This document shows, in pieces, positions 34,604-41,592 of a DNA stretch of 41,592 bases. Below the pieces are notes generated by a model. It did not search any database. It was not told the DNA's origin and saw nothing but the letters and a program-made list of their open reading frames with translations. Each line of letters opens with the position of its first letter. Within the stretch, counting starts at the first letter, position 1. The stretch spans positions 1 through 41,592 of the forward strand of contig CAZBNU010000008.1 in the NCBI GenBank assembly GCA_964493075.1, given 5' to 3'. The DNA is from SLFT01 sp964493075. Its GTDB lineage: Bacteria > Hydrogenedentota > Hydrogenedentia > Hydrogenedentales > CAITNO01. The position numbers and the translations under genes are program-made.

Positions 34604-37069
34604 ATGAATGATTATCCGAAATATGAAAATAATTCCGCTTGGGTTGGAAAGGTGCTTTTGCTTGCTATACTTGTGTTGGCGCTGGCATTGCGTCTTATAC
34701 GGCTGGGAACCTTCCCGTTCTGGGCGGATGAAGTCTATAGTATAGTTGCCAGCTCTGACATCATTGGTTTCTTTTCACATAATCGGTTCAAGGCAAATCA
34801 TCCCCCACTATCTTATATGTTGCTTGCTTTGTGGCGTATGCTTGGGATGGATTTTAATGAATGGACAATTCGTGGACTTCCTGCATTGTTCGGCGTAATG
34901 GGCGTTGGTGCCATCTATTGGCTGGCAAAGCAGTTTTTCAATGCCCGTGTTGGACTTATAACCGCCTTCATTCTGGCTATTGCCCCCTTTCATATATGGC
35001 ATTCACAGGACCTCAAAGAGTATATCTACTTGCCCTTTGCGGCAACAGTAATGGTGGGCTTTTTTTATCGCGGCGTGGTGTATAACCATCGCCGTGATTG
35101 GTTCTTCTATGGTTTTTTAGCGGGGCTGTCCTGCTATACCGAAATCTTTGTGGTGCCATTGCTTTTGGCCATTAACTGCTGGTTTCTGTGTATTGCCCGT
35201 TCCCATCGGGAGTGCATCAAAGGCTGGTTCCTGGCAAATCTGATGGGGGCGGCGATGTTTCTCCCCTGGTTGGGCATCATGTTGCAGAAGATACAGGATT
35301 ATATGCTGAATGCGGAGAATTGGTGGGTACCGCATCCGAATTTTTGGAGTATTCTTTTCTATTTGAAGACCGTTGCTTTTGGATACACGGCGTCAAAACC
35401 TTGGTTCTATCTGGCGATTCTCTGTTTTGGTGTGTTGTCCGTTCTGGGCGTCTGGCAGGCTTGGCGTAATAACCGGTATGCCGCCTCGTTGCTGGTCGCA
35501 TGGGCAGTTATGCCGGTACTGCTTGTGTTTTGTATCTCCTTTATCTCACAGAGTATTTTTCTGATCCGCGCCATGATTCCCTTTTCCATCGCAATTTATC
35601 TGCTCGTAGGCGTCGGGATTTCCTCCATCAAAAACACCAAAGTATTCATCACCTCAATGTGTATGGTCGTCCTCTTATGTTCAATTGGCCTGGTGGGCTA
35701 TTACAATCGTGACCTGCACCCCCTGCAGCATCCCCACCGCCCCGGCATTCATCCGCCCCGTGAATATGATAAGGCGGCCCACTACATTCTCGATCACCTT
35801 GAAGAGGGCGACGTGGTGGTGCATGCGAGCCAGCATACTTGGCTTCCCTTTTACTGGTATGGGTTTCAGGGAATCCCCCAGAATGTCGGCGGCATGGATA
35901 AAGGTTTTGTCGATCACATTAACTTATCCAACCCAATCATCACAAATGACGAAGAATTGCTGCGGCTCTGGCCGCAAGTAATTGATACCATCGTTCCGGG
36001 ACATAAGCGTGTCTGGTATGTATTTGCAGAATGGGAACGCACCTATCTCCCGGGAAATGCCAAGAATGTCTGGCGTTGGCTGGACAGTCGTTTCATGGAA
36101 GTAAATCAGCAGCACTTTAATGGGATAGATGTGTTTCTGTACCTGACAGACCAACACGAAAACTTCGGCATTCCGGTGCTGCGCGACCAGGATGACGGTG
36201 CAACCGCAATGGTGCGCTATGCTGGTTGTGCTGAAGCCTATCAAAAAATAAAGCCGGATATAGGTCTCATCCCGTCGCCGTCGGAACACCGAACCGGTGC
36301 GCTCCGGGTGCAGTTTGAGGCCATGGGAGTCCCGGAAATACAGGATGCGTCAGAAGCGAGAGAAATCTGTTTTTCCGTAGAGAACACCATGTCCGACGCG
36401 GCGGTATGCACGATAAACCTGTTGGCATCGGATAGGATGATTGCCTGTGCATCCCTCAATCGAGATGATCCGGAAAGCAATACCTGGAATGCGGTGCAGT
36501 TCCATAATGGCAATGCGCTACCGCAAACCTATGATCTTACCGTGCTATCAGCGGATTTGAACCACGGGAAGGCCTCCGTGACGGGAACGTATTTTATGGA
36601 CGAAGGCGATTATGTGCCCTTCATCTATACCACATTTCCGTGGAACAGCGAAGCCTATTGGCTGGCACCAGTGGAAATAACCATTGACAATACCGTTTTG
36701 GATGTTGACCTGCAGCAACCCATGATGTCGCCGGGAACCTGGAACTGGGTGCGGGGAATGCCGGTAACAGTGACGGATGCAAAAGAGATTGCCCTGAAAG
36801 TGACTGCATCACCCTTTTTGGAAACCCAACCCGGTTATGCAAATCTCGCGTACATTGCCTTTGTTAAACAGGCGCAGTTGGAGAAGCAAACAGGAAACAC
36901 ACTATTGTCAGAGTCGGTAACGATAACGGGAAAAGAAACTATCCGGAAATGTGTTAAGGTGCCCTCTATTGCCGGGCGCGTTGATGTCTGGGTATTTCAA
37001 AAAGGCGAAAAGGGTAAATCTTATCATATCTTTTCTTGCTTAGAAGTAGATAGGTGTGTTGAAATGTAG
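34604..37069 (+). CDS. GT39/ArnT-like polyprenyl-phosphate-dependent membrane glycosyltransferase
   Basis: 821 residues from the ATG at 34604, which lies 17 bases after the radical SAM stop; upstream in-frame ATGs at 34511 and 34550 would overlap that gene. The N-terminal half is a PMT_2-like membrane domain with about 10-12 helices. The first periplasmic loop has FPFWADEVYS (Asp42-Glu43, the place of the catalytic acid in the family) and NHPPLSY (66-70). Residues 390-820 are a large soluble part, likely periplasmic: an alpha/beta segment (HYILDHLEEGDVVVHASQHTW) and then beta-rich modules. Such enzymes move a sugar from a polyprenyl-phosphate donor to a lipid, glycan or protein outside the membrane. 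Last gene of the compact run. Confidence 0.85.
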   Translation: MNDYPKYENNSAWVGKVLLLAILVLALALRLIRLGTFPFWADEVYSIVASSDIIGFFSHNRFKANHPPLSYMLLALWRMLGMDFNEWTIRGLPALFGVMGVGAIYWLAKQFFNARVGLITAFILAIAPFHIWHSQDLKEYIYLPFAATVMVGFFYRGVVYNHRRDWFFYGFLAGLSCYTEIFVVPLLLAINCWFLCIARSHRECIKGWFLANLMGAAMFLPWLGIMLQKIQDYMLNAENWWVPHPNFWSILFYLKTVAFGYTASKPWFYLAILCFGVLSVLGVWQAWRNNRYAASLLVAWAVMPVLLVFCISFISQSIFLIRAMIPFSIAIYLLVGVGISSIKNTKVFITSMCMVVLLCSIGLVGYYNRDLHPLQHPHRPGIHPPREYDKAAHYILDHLEEGDVVVHASQHTWLPFYWYGFQGIPQNVGGMDKGFVDHINLSNPIITNDEELLRLWPQVIDTIVPGHKRVWYVFAEWERTYLPGNAKNVWRWLDSRFMEVNQQHFNGIDVFLYLTDQHENFGIPVLRDQDDGATAMVRYAGCAEAYQKIKPDIGLIPSPSEHRTGALRVQFEAMGVPEIQDASEAREICFSVENTMSDAAVCTINLLASDRMIACASLNRDDPESNTWNAVQFHNGNALPQTYDLTVLSADLNHGKASVTGTYFMDEGDYVPFIYTTFPWNSEAYWLAPVEITIDNTVLDVDLQQPMMSPGTWNWVRGMPVTVTDAKEIALKVTASPFLETQPGYANLAYIAFVKQAQLEKQTGNTLLSESVTITGKETIRKCVKVPSIAGRVDVWVFQKGEKGKSYHIFSCLEVDRCVEM

Positions 37070-37117
37070 CATATTTAACGTTGCATATAAGCGTATAATA
37101 AAAATAAAGGTACTGCT

Positions 37118-38533
37118 ATGAATTTGGTTTTAATTACCCCCCCCTTCGAACATGACAGAAGTTATGGTGGTGGTGTATTTCGGCGAGGAATGTTACCGCC
37201 CTTAGGTGTTGGCTATCTGGCATCTATGGCAAAAAAACATGGGCACCAGGTCAGTTTTATTGACGCCCCATTAATGGGATACAGTATAGAGAAAACTGTT
37301 GAGGTGGTAAAAGAAGTCAATGCAAATGTAGTTGGCATTTCCGTACTAACAAAAACCATGACATCTGCATATATGCTTTCAAAAGCGTTAAAGAAAAAAG
37401 ACCCTTCACTGCCAATTGTTATGGGAGGGGCTCATATAACTTCTTTTTATGAAAATGTTTTTGACCAGTGTCCTGATGTTGACTATCTAATACCCGGCGA
37501 GGGGGAAATATCGCTTGCGGAACTATTGGATTGTTTGGAATGTGGCAACAACCCAGAAAGCGTTGCTGGATTATTATTAAAGCGGCCTGAAGGGGGGTAT
37601 TACGCAACTCCGGAACGAGAATATGTTAAAGATTTGGATATATTACCGCATCCTTTGCGCAGCATTTACGAAAACAGGCTTTATATTCCGTTGCCCAATC
37701 AGAGTCGTCGCTTGCCTGCAACAACAGTAATTACATCCAGAGGCTGTCCTTATGGAAAATGTCGTTTTTGTTATCAAGGCGGTAAGTATTCATCACCATA
37801 CAGACACCGTTCCCCAGAAAATGTTATTAACGAAATACAACAGTTGATTGGGAAACTTAAGATACGCGAAATAGCTTTTTGGGATGATAATTTTTGTGTC
37901 AACAAAAAATGGGTTTATAAATTTTGTGATTTGCTTGATGAGAATAAAATACACATTAGCTGGAGTGTTTTTGCACGCGTTAATTCTGTATCGGAAGAAT
38001 TGCTGAAGCGTATGAGCAAATCGGGATGCTACAATATCTATTTCGGTTTTGAGTCAGGTTCGCAGGAAAATCTTGATTTTATGAAAAAAGGTATTACACT
38101 AGACGAATCACGCAAAGCCGTTCGTTTTGCCCGAAAGGCGGGTATGGATGTGCGCGGATCATTTATTTTTGCAATACCTGGAGATACTCCAACAAAAGCC
38201 GAAGAGACTATTCGATTTGCATGCGAGTTAAATGTTGACTGGCTCGTTTTCTATCCTTATCAGGTACAGCCCGGAACCTGGTTAGGTAACATTGCACCAG
38301 AGTATGGAACAGTGCTTGAGCAAGATGTTGACTCTCTGGTGCCTTCATACATACCAAGGGCGTACGAAAGTAAAGAAGAAATTGAGAATTTGCTAAAATC
38401 CGCTAACAGACGCTATTACTTGAGAGCAAGTTTTATTCTTAATGTGCTGTGGCGAATGAGAAATCCCCACACTTTTAAAAATATTTTGTTTGCATTCATT
38501 TTTTGGTTAAACATAACATATAAAAGTAATTAA
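37118..38533 (+). CDS. B12-binding-domain radical SAM protein with CX4CX2C motif
   Basis: 471 residues. The N-terminal B12-binding-like domain (1-150) runs MNLVLITPPF, LPPLGVGYLASMAKKHGHQV, GISVLTKT, VMGGAHIT and DYLIPGEGE. The radical SAM motif is RGCPYGKCRFC, with Cys210, Cys215 and Cys218: four residues, not three, between the first two cysteines. FWDDNFCVNK, FGFESGSQENLDFMKKG and FIFAIPGDTPTKAEET are typical of the BchE/HpnJ-like group. The C-terminus ends with a hydrophobic segment (FKNILFAFIFWLNITY). Methylation or rearrangement of an unreactive carbon is likely. Its A+T-rich codons differ from its neighbours. A TATAAT at 37094-37099 with AAAGG near 37106-37110 precedes the ATG. Confidence 0.85.
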   Translation: MNLVLITPPFEHDRSYGGGVFRRGMLPPLGVGYLASMAKKHGHQVSFIDAPLMGYSIEKTVEVVKEVNANVVGISVLTKTMTSAYMLSKALKKKDPSLPIVMGGAHITSFYENVFDQCPDVDYLIPGEGEISLAELLDCLECGNNPESVAGLLLKRPEGGYYATPEREYVKDLDILPHPLRSIYENRLYIPLPNQSRRLPATTVITSRGCPYGKCRFCYQGGKYSSPYRHRSPENVINEIQQLIGKLKIREIAFWDDNFCVNKKWVYKFCDLLDENKIHISWSVFARVNSVSEELLKRMSKSGCYNIYFGFESGSQENLDFMKKGITLDESRKAVRFARKAGMDVRGSFIFAIPGDTPTKAEETIRFACELNVDWLVFYPYQVQPGTWLGNIAPEYGTVLEQDVDSLVPSYIPRAYESKEEIENLLKSANRRYYLRASFILNVLWRMRNPHTFKNILFAFIFWLNITYKSN

Positions 38534-38554
38534 ATGCTGTTGGGAGTTGTACTT

Positions 38555-39805
38555 TCATTTAAGGGTTGTGTGTTTAAGCGGTTTCCCACAGAGCAACAAC
38601 TCAGGATAGTGTTGAATCAATTCCTTGTAAATCACCTCTGCAACCAATCGACACCCGTCTTTATTCAGGTGTCCATCATAAGAAATATACAGATTGATGT
38701 CTTGGTCGGATTTCATTACAGATTCCGCTACAGCAATATAGGGGAATTCTTCCCGTTCCAGTGCCTCACGAAGTACCCGTATCCCCTTACCCCTTTCATA
38801 GAGATCAGCATACGGTGAAGACGCAATAAGATTATTCCAAATGCTGTCATAAACAGTTTCCTGGGTCGGAATGGTGAATACAAGAAATCCAATATTACGT
38901 TTCTGGCAATCCTGCTGAATCTGTTTAACATCTTCCAGCATCAATTCGAGTCCCTGTTTAAGTTCCGGATACCATTCTTTCAATTCCGGTTCCAAATAGG
39001 GCAGATGTCCGAGATTTTCCGCGCCATATAAGGGGTGATACTCCGGCGGAAATGCCTTTCCTTCCAATAATGCGCCAATAGATCCCTCTGCTGGTATCCC
39101 CAGATAACGGCTGCATGTGGGCAATGTAAGCCAGTGACGGCGAAGAAAATACTCCAGCGCATAATTCCATTTATCTCTATTGCGTAACAGGAAATGGCGC
39201 TGTTCGAAAAAAGCATGTAAACTCTTGCGTTGCAGATTGTGTTCGCGCATCGTGTCTTCAATATCGTTGCCCACAAAAATACTCATTACAACCATGTCCG
39301 GTTTTAGTGGAAATCCTATTTCATGAAGTAGATGCCGTTCCTGGAAGGGGCCATACCCCTCAATGCCACCATTAATTACTGAAATATTATCGGTCTGATT
39401 TTTGGCACAGACACGTTCCAACTGTTTGGGAATTGTATCGTGTCCTTCCACACCTTTCCCATAAACAAAAGAGTCGCCCAGCATTAGAATTCGGTATTCA
39501 TCTTCCTTTTTGATGCCGTAGTCTCGGTCGCGTAATCCTTGGGCAGAAACATCTATTGTTACAACTAAGTCAATCTTTCCCTCGTGTGAACGAAAGTATT
39601 CTTTTGAACTGGCCCCTGGTCTGAGCGTCCAGTATCTGTCTTTATGAAACATATAACAGTTATTGGCCCCCATCACATCCGGCAACAGTATTCTCACACC
39701 AACTTCCGTTATTCCCAGAAAGAGTAACAGGGAAAGCAATAAGAGTGACGCCAGCATTTTTCGCGACGTCTTTTTCGGATGGGTAGCATCTGCTTTATCG
39801 TTCAT
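38555..39805 (-). CDS. membrane-anchored SGNH/GDSL-type hydrolase
   Basis: 416 residues. A single N-terminal helix (MLASLLLLSLLLFLGITEVGVRILLP, about 17-42) anchors it, with the rest outside the cytoplasm. SGNH blocks: LMLGDSFVYGKG (Ser112 nucleophile), NGGIEGYGP (Gly block II), FVGNDIED (Asn block III) and DGHLNKDG (Asp377, His379). This is the fold of carbohydrate esterases and of AlgX/PatB-like O-acetyltransferases. An acyl addition to, or removal from, a surface glycan fits the neighbouring genes. It is convergent with the B12 radical SAM gene (21 bases) and starts 21 bases after the CorC-like stop, so it may be cotranscribed with those genes. Confidence 0.82.
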   Translation of the reverse strand: MNDKADATHPKKTSRKMLASLLLLSLLLFLGITEVGVRILLPDVMGANNCYMFHKDRYWTLRPGASSKEYFRSHEGKIDLVVTIDVSAQGLRDRDYGIKKEDEYRILMLGDSFVYGKGVEGHDTIPKQLERVCAKNQTDNISVINGGIEGYGPFQERHLLHEIGFPLKPDMVVMSIFVGNDIEDTMREHNLQRKSLHAFFEQRHFLLRNRDKWNYALEYFLRRHWLTLPTCSRYLGIPAEGSIGALLEGKAFPPEYHPLYGAENLGHLPYLEPELKEWYPELKQGLELMLEDVKQIQQDCQKRNIGFLVFTIPTQETVYDSIWNNLIASSPYADLYERGKGIRVLREALEREEFPYIAVAESVMKSDQDINLYISYDGHLNKDGCRLVAEVIYKELIQHYPELLLCGKPLKHTTLK

Positions 39806-39826
39806 AAATTTTACCGCTTAAGTGCG

Positions 39827-41077
39827 TCAGGAATTGCGCCTGTTCTCTGTATCGCTTGTAGTTAAAATTTCCAGTCGGATGCTGGCAACGTGGCTGGGGT
39901 GGCCGTCGAGTATGGTGATGCGAAATGTATCGTGGAGAATAACTTCCCCTTTGACGGGGATATGTCCGGCGATGCGGTTTACCCACCCCCCCACTGTTTC
40001 CACTTCGTCGTCTTTCACATTCAGTTGTAGGGTATTGGCGAGTTCTTCTAGGTCGGTGTTGGCGTCAATAACAAAGGCGTTTGCGCCCACTTTCTTGATC
40101 TGAGTGGTGGTAACATCGTATTCGTCATGTATTTCGCCGAAGATTTCTTCGAGGATGTCCTCTACGGTGATAAGGCCGTCTGTGCCGCCGTATTCATCGG
40201 TGACAATGGCCATGGATTGACGGGCATCGCGCATGGCTTTGAGCACGTCATCCAATTTCATGGTGTCAGGTACATGCAGCAGCGGTTTGATGAAGCGTTT
40301 GATGTCCTGCTGCCCGGGCTGTTCGTCCCGGATGATGTCGAACACATTGACGACGCCGAGGATATGGTCTATGGACTCCCTGTAAACGGGAAGCCGTGTT
40401 CTGCCGCTTTCCACGAACAGTGCCTTGAGTTCTTCCGGGGGGGCCGTTTCTGGCAGGGCCTGTATCTGGATGCGGGGCACCATGACCTCTTTGGCGAGCT
40501 GGGTTTGCAAATCAATGACGGAATGAATCATTTCGTGTTCTTCCGGATCGAGGGTACCCTGGTCATGACTCTCGTCCACAAGGGTACGCATGTCTTCGAG
40601 CGAGGTGAGGAACATGCGCATTCCCTTCCCTTCGTTGCCAAGCATGAGAAAATGTTGCGCTGCCCAGGCTGCGGGAATGGTAATCACGGCAAGCATTCCA
40701 TCAAAGAAACGTATGGCAGGAAAGAAGAAAACCACCAGCCGGGTTGGAAAGTGCCGGAAGATGCTTTTGGGAACCACCTCGGCAAAAACCACAAATACGG
40801 GCGTAGCTACCAGCGTAGCAAAGACAGAGCCCAGCGCATAGGTGAGTGAGGTGGTGCCTATGACCAGGAAGAGGTTGCAGCCGATCAATAGTGTTGTAAT
40901 AAGTCGCGCTGGGTTTTCATAATGCGCCAGGAGACGCATGGCATCCGATCCCCCTTTCTTTTCCGCCATATTACGAATACGGATAAGGTTTGCCGAGACA
41001 AACCCCGTTTCATAGCCGGAGAGAAACGCATTCACCAATGCGCTGAATGCAAATAATATGATTGCCCAGACCACCAT
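39827..41077 (-). CDS. CNNM/CorC-HlyC family protein (DUF21, CBS pair, transporter-associated domain)
   Basis: 416 residues. Three or four membrane helices at 1-135 form the DUF21/CNNM domain (LSGYETGFVSANLIRIRN, then VVFAEVVPKSIFRHFPTRLV). A CBS pair follows (VMVPRIQIQALPETAPPEELKALFVESGRTRLPVYR and the SMAIVTDEYGGTDGLITVEDILEEIFGEI block). The C-terminal CorC_HlyC domain starts near FVIDANTDLEELANTL. Family members act in Mg2+/Co2+ homeostasis; the older name haemolysin is not evidence of toxicity. It begins 2 bases after the stop of the upstream paralogue. Confidence 0.92.
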   Translation of the reverse strand: MVVWAIILFAFSALVNAFLSGYETGFVSANLIRIRNMAEKKGGSDAMRLLAHYENPARLITTLLIGCNLFLVIGTTSLTYALGSVFATLVATPVFVVFAEVVPKSIFRHFPTRLVVFFFPAIRFFDGMLAVITIPAAWAAQHFLMLGNEGKGMRMFLTSLEDMRTLVDESHDQGTLDPEEHEMIHSVIDLQTQLAKEVMVPRIQIQALPETAPPEELKALFVESGRTRLPVYRESIDHILGVVNVFDIIRDEQPGQQDIKRFIKPLLHVPDTMKLDDVLKAMRDARQSMAIVTDEYGGTDGLITVEDILEEIFGEIHDEYDVTTTQIKKVGANAFVIDANTDLEELANTLQLNVKDDEVETVGGWVNRIAGHIPVKGEVILHDTFRITILDGHPSHVASIRLEILTTSDTENRRNS

Positions 41078-41079
41078 TG

Positions 41080-41592
41080 TCAGATACTGTTCTCCAATTC
41101 ATCCTTTGTGCTTATTTTTTTTGCTAAAATGCTCGTAATACGCTTTTCAACCACTTCTTCAACTGTAAAATGGATATCGGCGTAATTTAGTTCATCGCCG
41201 GGAACCAGAATTTTGTCGGACTGGGCCATGAGGAAGCCGCCTAGGGTAGTATGTTCCTCGTCGCCCGTATCCATCTTCATGATGTCTTCAAATTCGTCCA
41301 GAGGAAAACTGCCGTCAATGCGATACCGGTTTTCACCCAGTTCGCAGAAAGTCGGCTTGTCAACATCGTCCTCTTCCCCTATGTCGCCGACAACCTCGCG
41401 CAAGGCATCCTGAAGGGTTACCATCCCTTCGGTGCCGCCATATTCGTCCACGACAATGGCAATATGCGCACGCAAACGCTGCGCCATCTTAACAAAATCC
41501 GCCACAGTCATTGTTTCGGGAACGAAGTGCGCTTTTCGTATGGACTGGATAACCGGCTGATCAAGTCCCTTTCGTTCGGTGACCCCCAGCAG
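41080..41592 (-). CDS. CorC-HlyC family protein, 5' end cut by window edge
   Basis: 170 residues are visible and the frame stays open to the last base, so the true start is beyond 41592. The visible part begins LLGVTERKGLDQPVIQSIRKAHFVPETMTV (end of a CBS motif), continues with HIAIVVDEYGGTEGMVTLQDALREVVGDI and closes with the CorC_HlyC domain (RYRIDGSFPLDEFEDIM, DEEHTTLGGFLMAQ). An internal ATG at 41511 is not the start, because the CBS domain needs the upstream residues. Paralogous to the next gene, 2 bases away. Confidence 0.93.
   Translation of the reverse strand: MLGVTERKGLDQPVIQSIRKAHFVPETMTVADFVKMAQRLRAHIAIVVDEYGGTEGMVTLQDALREVVGDIGEEDDVDKPTFCELGENRYRIDGSFPLDEFEDIMKMDTGDEEHTTLGGFLMAQSDKILVPGDELNYADIHFTVEEVVEKRITSILAKKISTKDELENSI

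Noticed and set aside
30089..34604. RiPP biosynthesis with a small precursor peptide
   Set aside because: Spacers between the GT2 and radical SAM genes are 11, 51, -4 and 17 bases, too short for a precursor gene, and the upstream divergent spacer shows no short frame with an SD and a repeated core.

Overview
The window reads as bacterial chromosome from an uncultured, probably Gram-negative, moderate-GC lineage. A block of 100 N (18811-18910) marks a scaffold join, so this is a draft or metagenome-assembled genome. Support for a Gram-negative host is a lipobox TPR lipoprotein, several Sec and Tat signal peptides, the MEP isoprenoid genes ispD/ispF, a CorC/HlyC pair and many secreted hydrolases. 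The mix of secreted ceramidase-like, C45 and glycosidase-like proteins with radical SAM enzymes would suit a Hydrogenedentes/Planctomycetes-type lineage; that assignment is inference and cannot be proved here. TTG starts with good Shine-Dalgarno spacing recur (purine nucleoside phosphorylase, the gene at 19096, probably a glycosyltransferase at 29864).

Layout. 1-6253 is housekeeping: tRNA-Pro(GGG), a zinc-type MDR dehydrogenase, RNase HII, a TPR lipoprotein and, facing them, Tex. 6483-10182 (minus) holds a large secreted glycosidase-like protein and a secreted neutral-ceramidase-like protein, separated by a small palindromic repeat element. 10264-15304 (minus) is a metabolic block: PIN-TRAM protein-ispD-ispF with ATGA overlaps, the same order as yacL-ispD-ispF in Firmicutes; accA-DUF167-purine nucleoside phosphorylase; and 5-formyl-THF cyclo-ligase. 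A secreted purple-acid-phosphatase-like enzyme and an NhaC antiporter follow, then two membrane proteins of unknown function, one interrupted by the gap.

19474-24925 looks catabolic. A C45 Ntn-hydrolase and a Tat-exported amidohydrolase are divergent across a promoter region with a perfect 12-bp inverted repeat. A GH4 glycosidase and a glycerol-1-phosphate-dehydrogenase-like enzyme follow. A 9-bp triplet repeat found in the 8.7-kb palindromic element recurs between these last two genes.

25069-39805 is a surface-glycan or lipid-linked-sugar type region and the most unusual part. It carries an ATP-grasp ligase and an epimerase (overlapping), a zinc-ribbon methyltransferase, a small secreted protein with its own promoter, structured leader, strong SD and terminator, and a divergent GT2. 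Then comes a tightly packed run GT2 - radical SAM/SPASM - GT2 - radical SAM/SPASM - GT39-like membrane glycosyltransferase, followed by a B12-binding radical SAM enzyme with an atypical CX4CX2C cluster motif and a convergent membrane-anchored SGNH hydrolase. The two GT2-radical SAM pairs look like a duplicated module with no room for a peptide precursor between the genes. I propose it as a candidate undescribed system that makes and modifies a lipid-linked or surface glycan. The window ends in two tandem CorC/HlyC-type CBS proteins, the last cut by the window edge.
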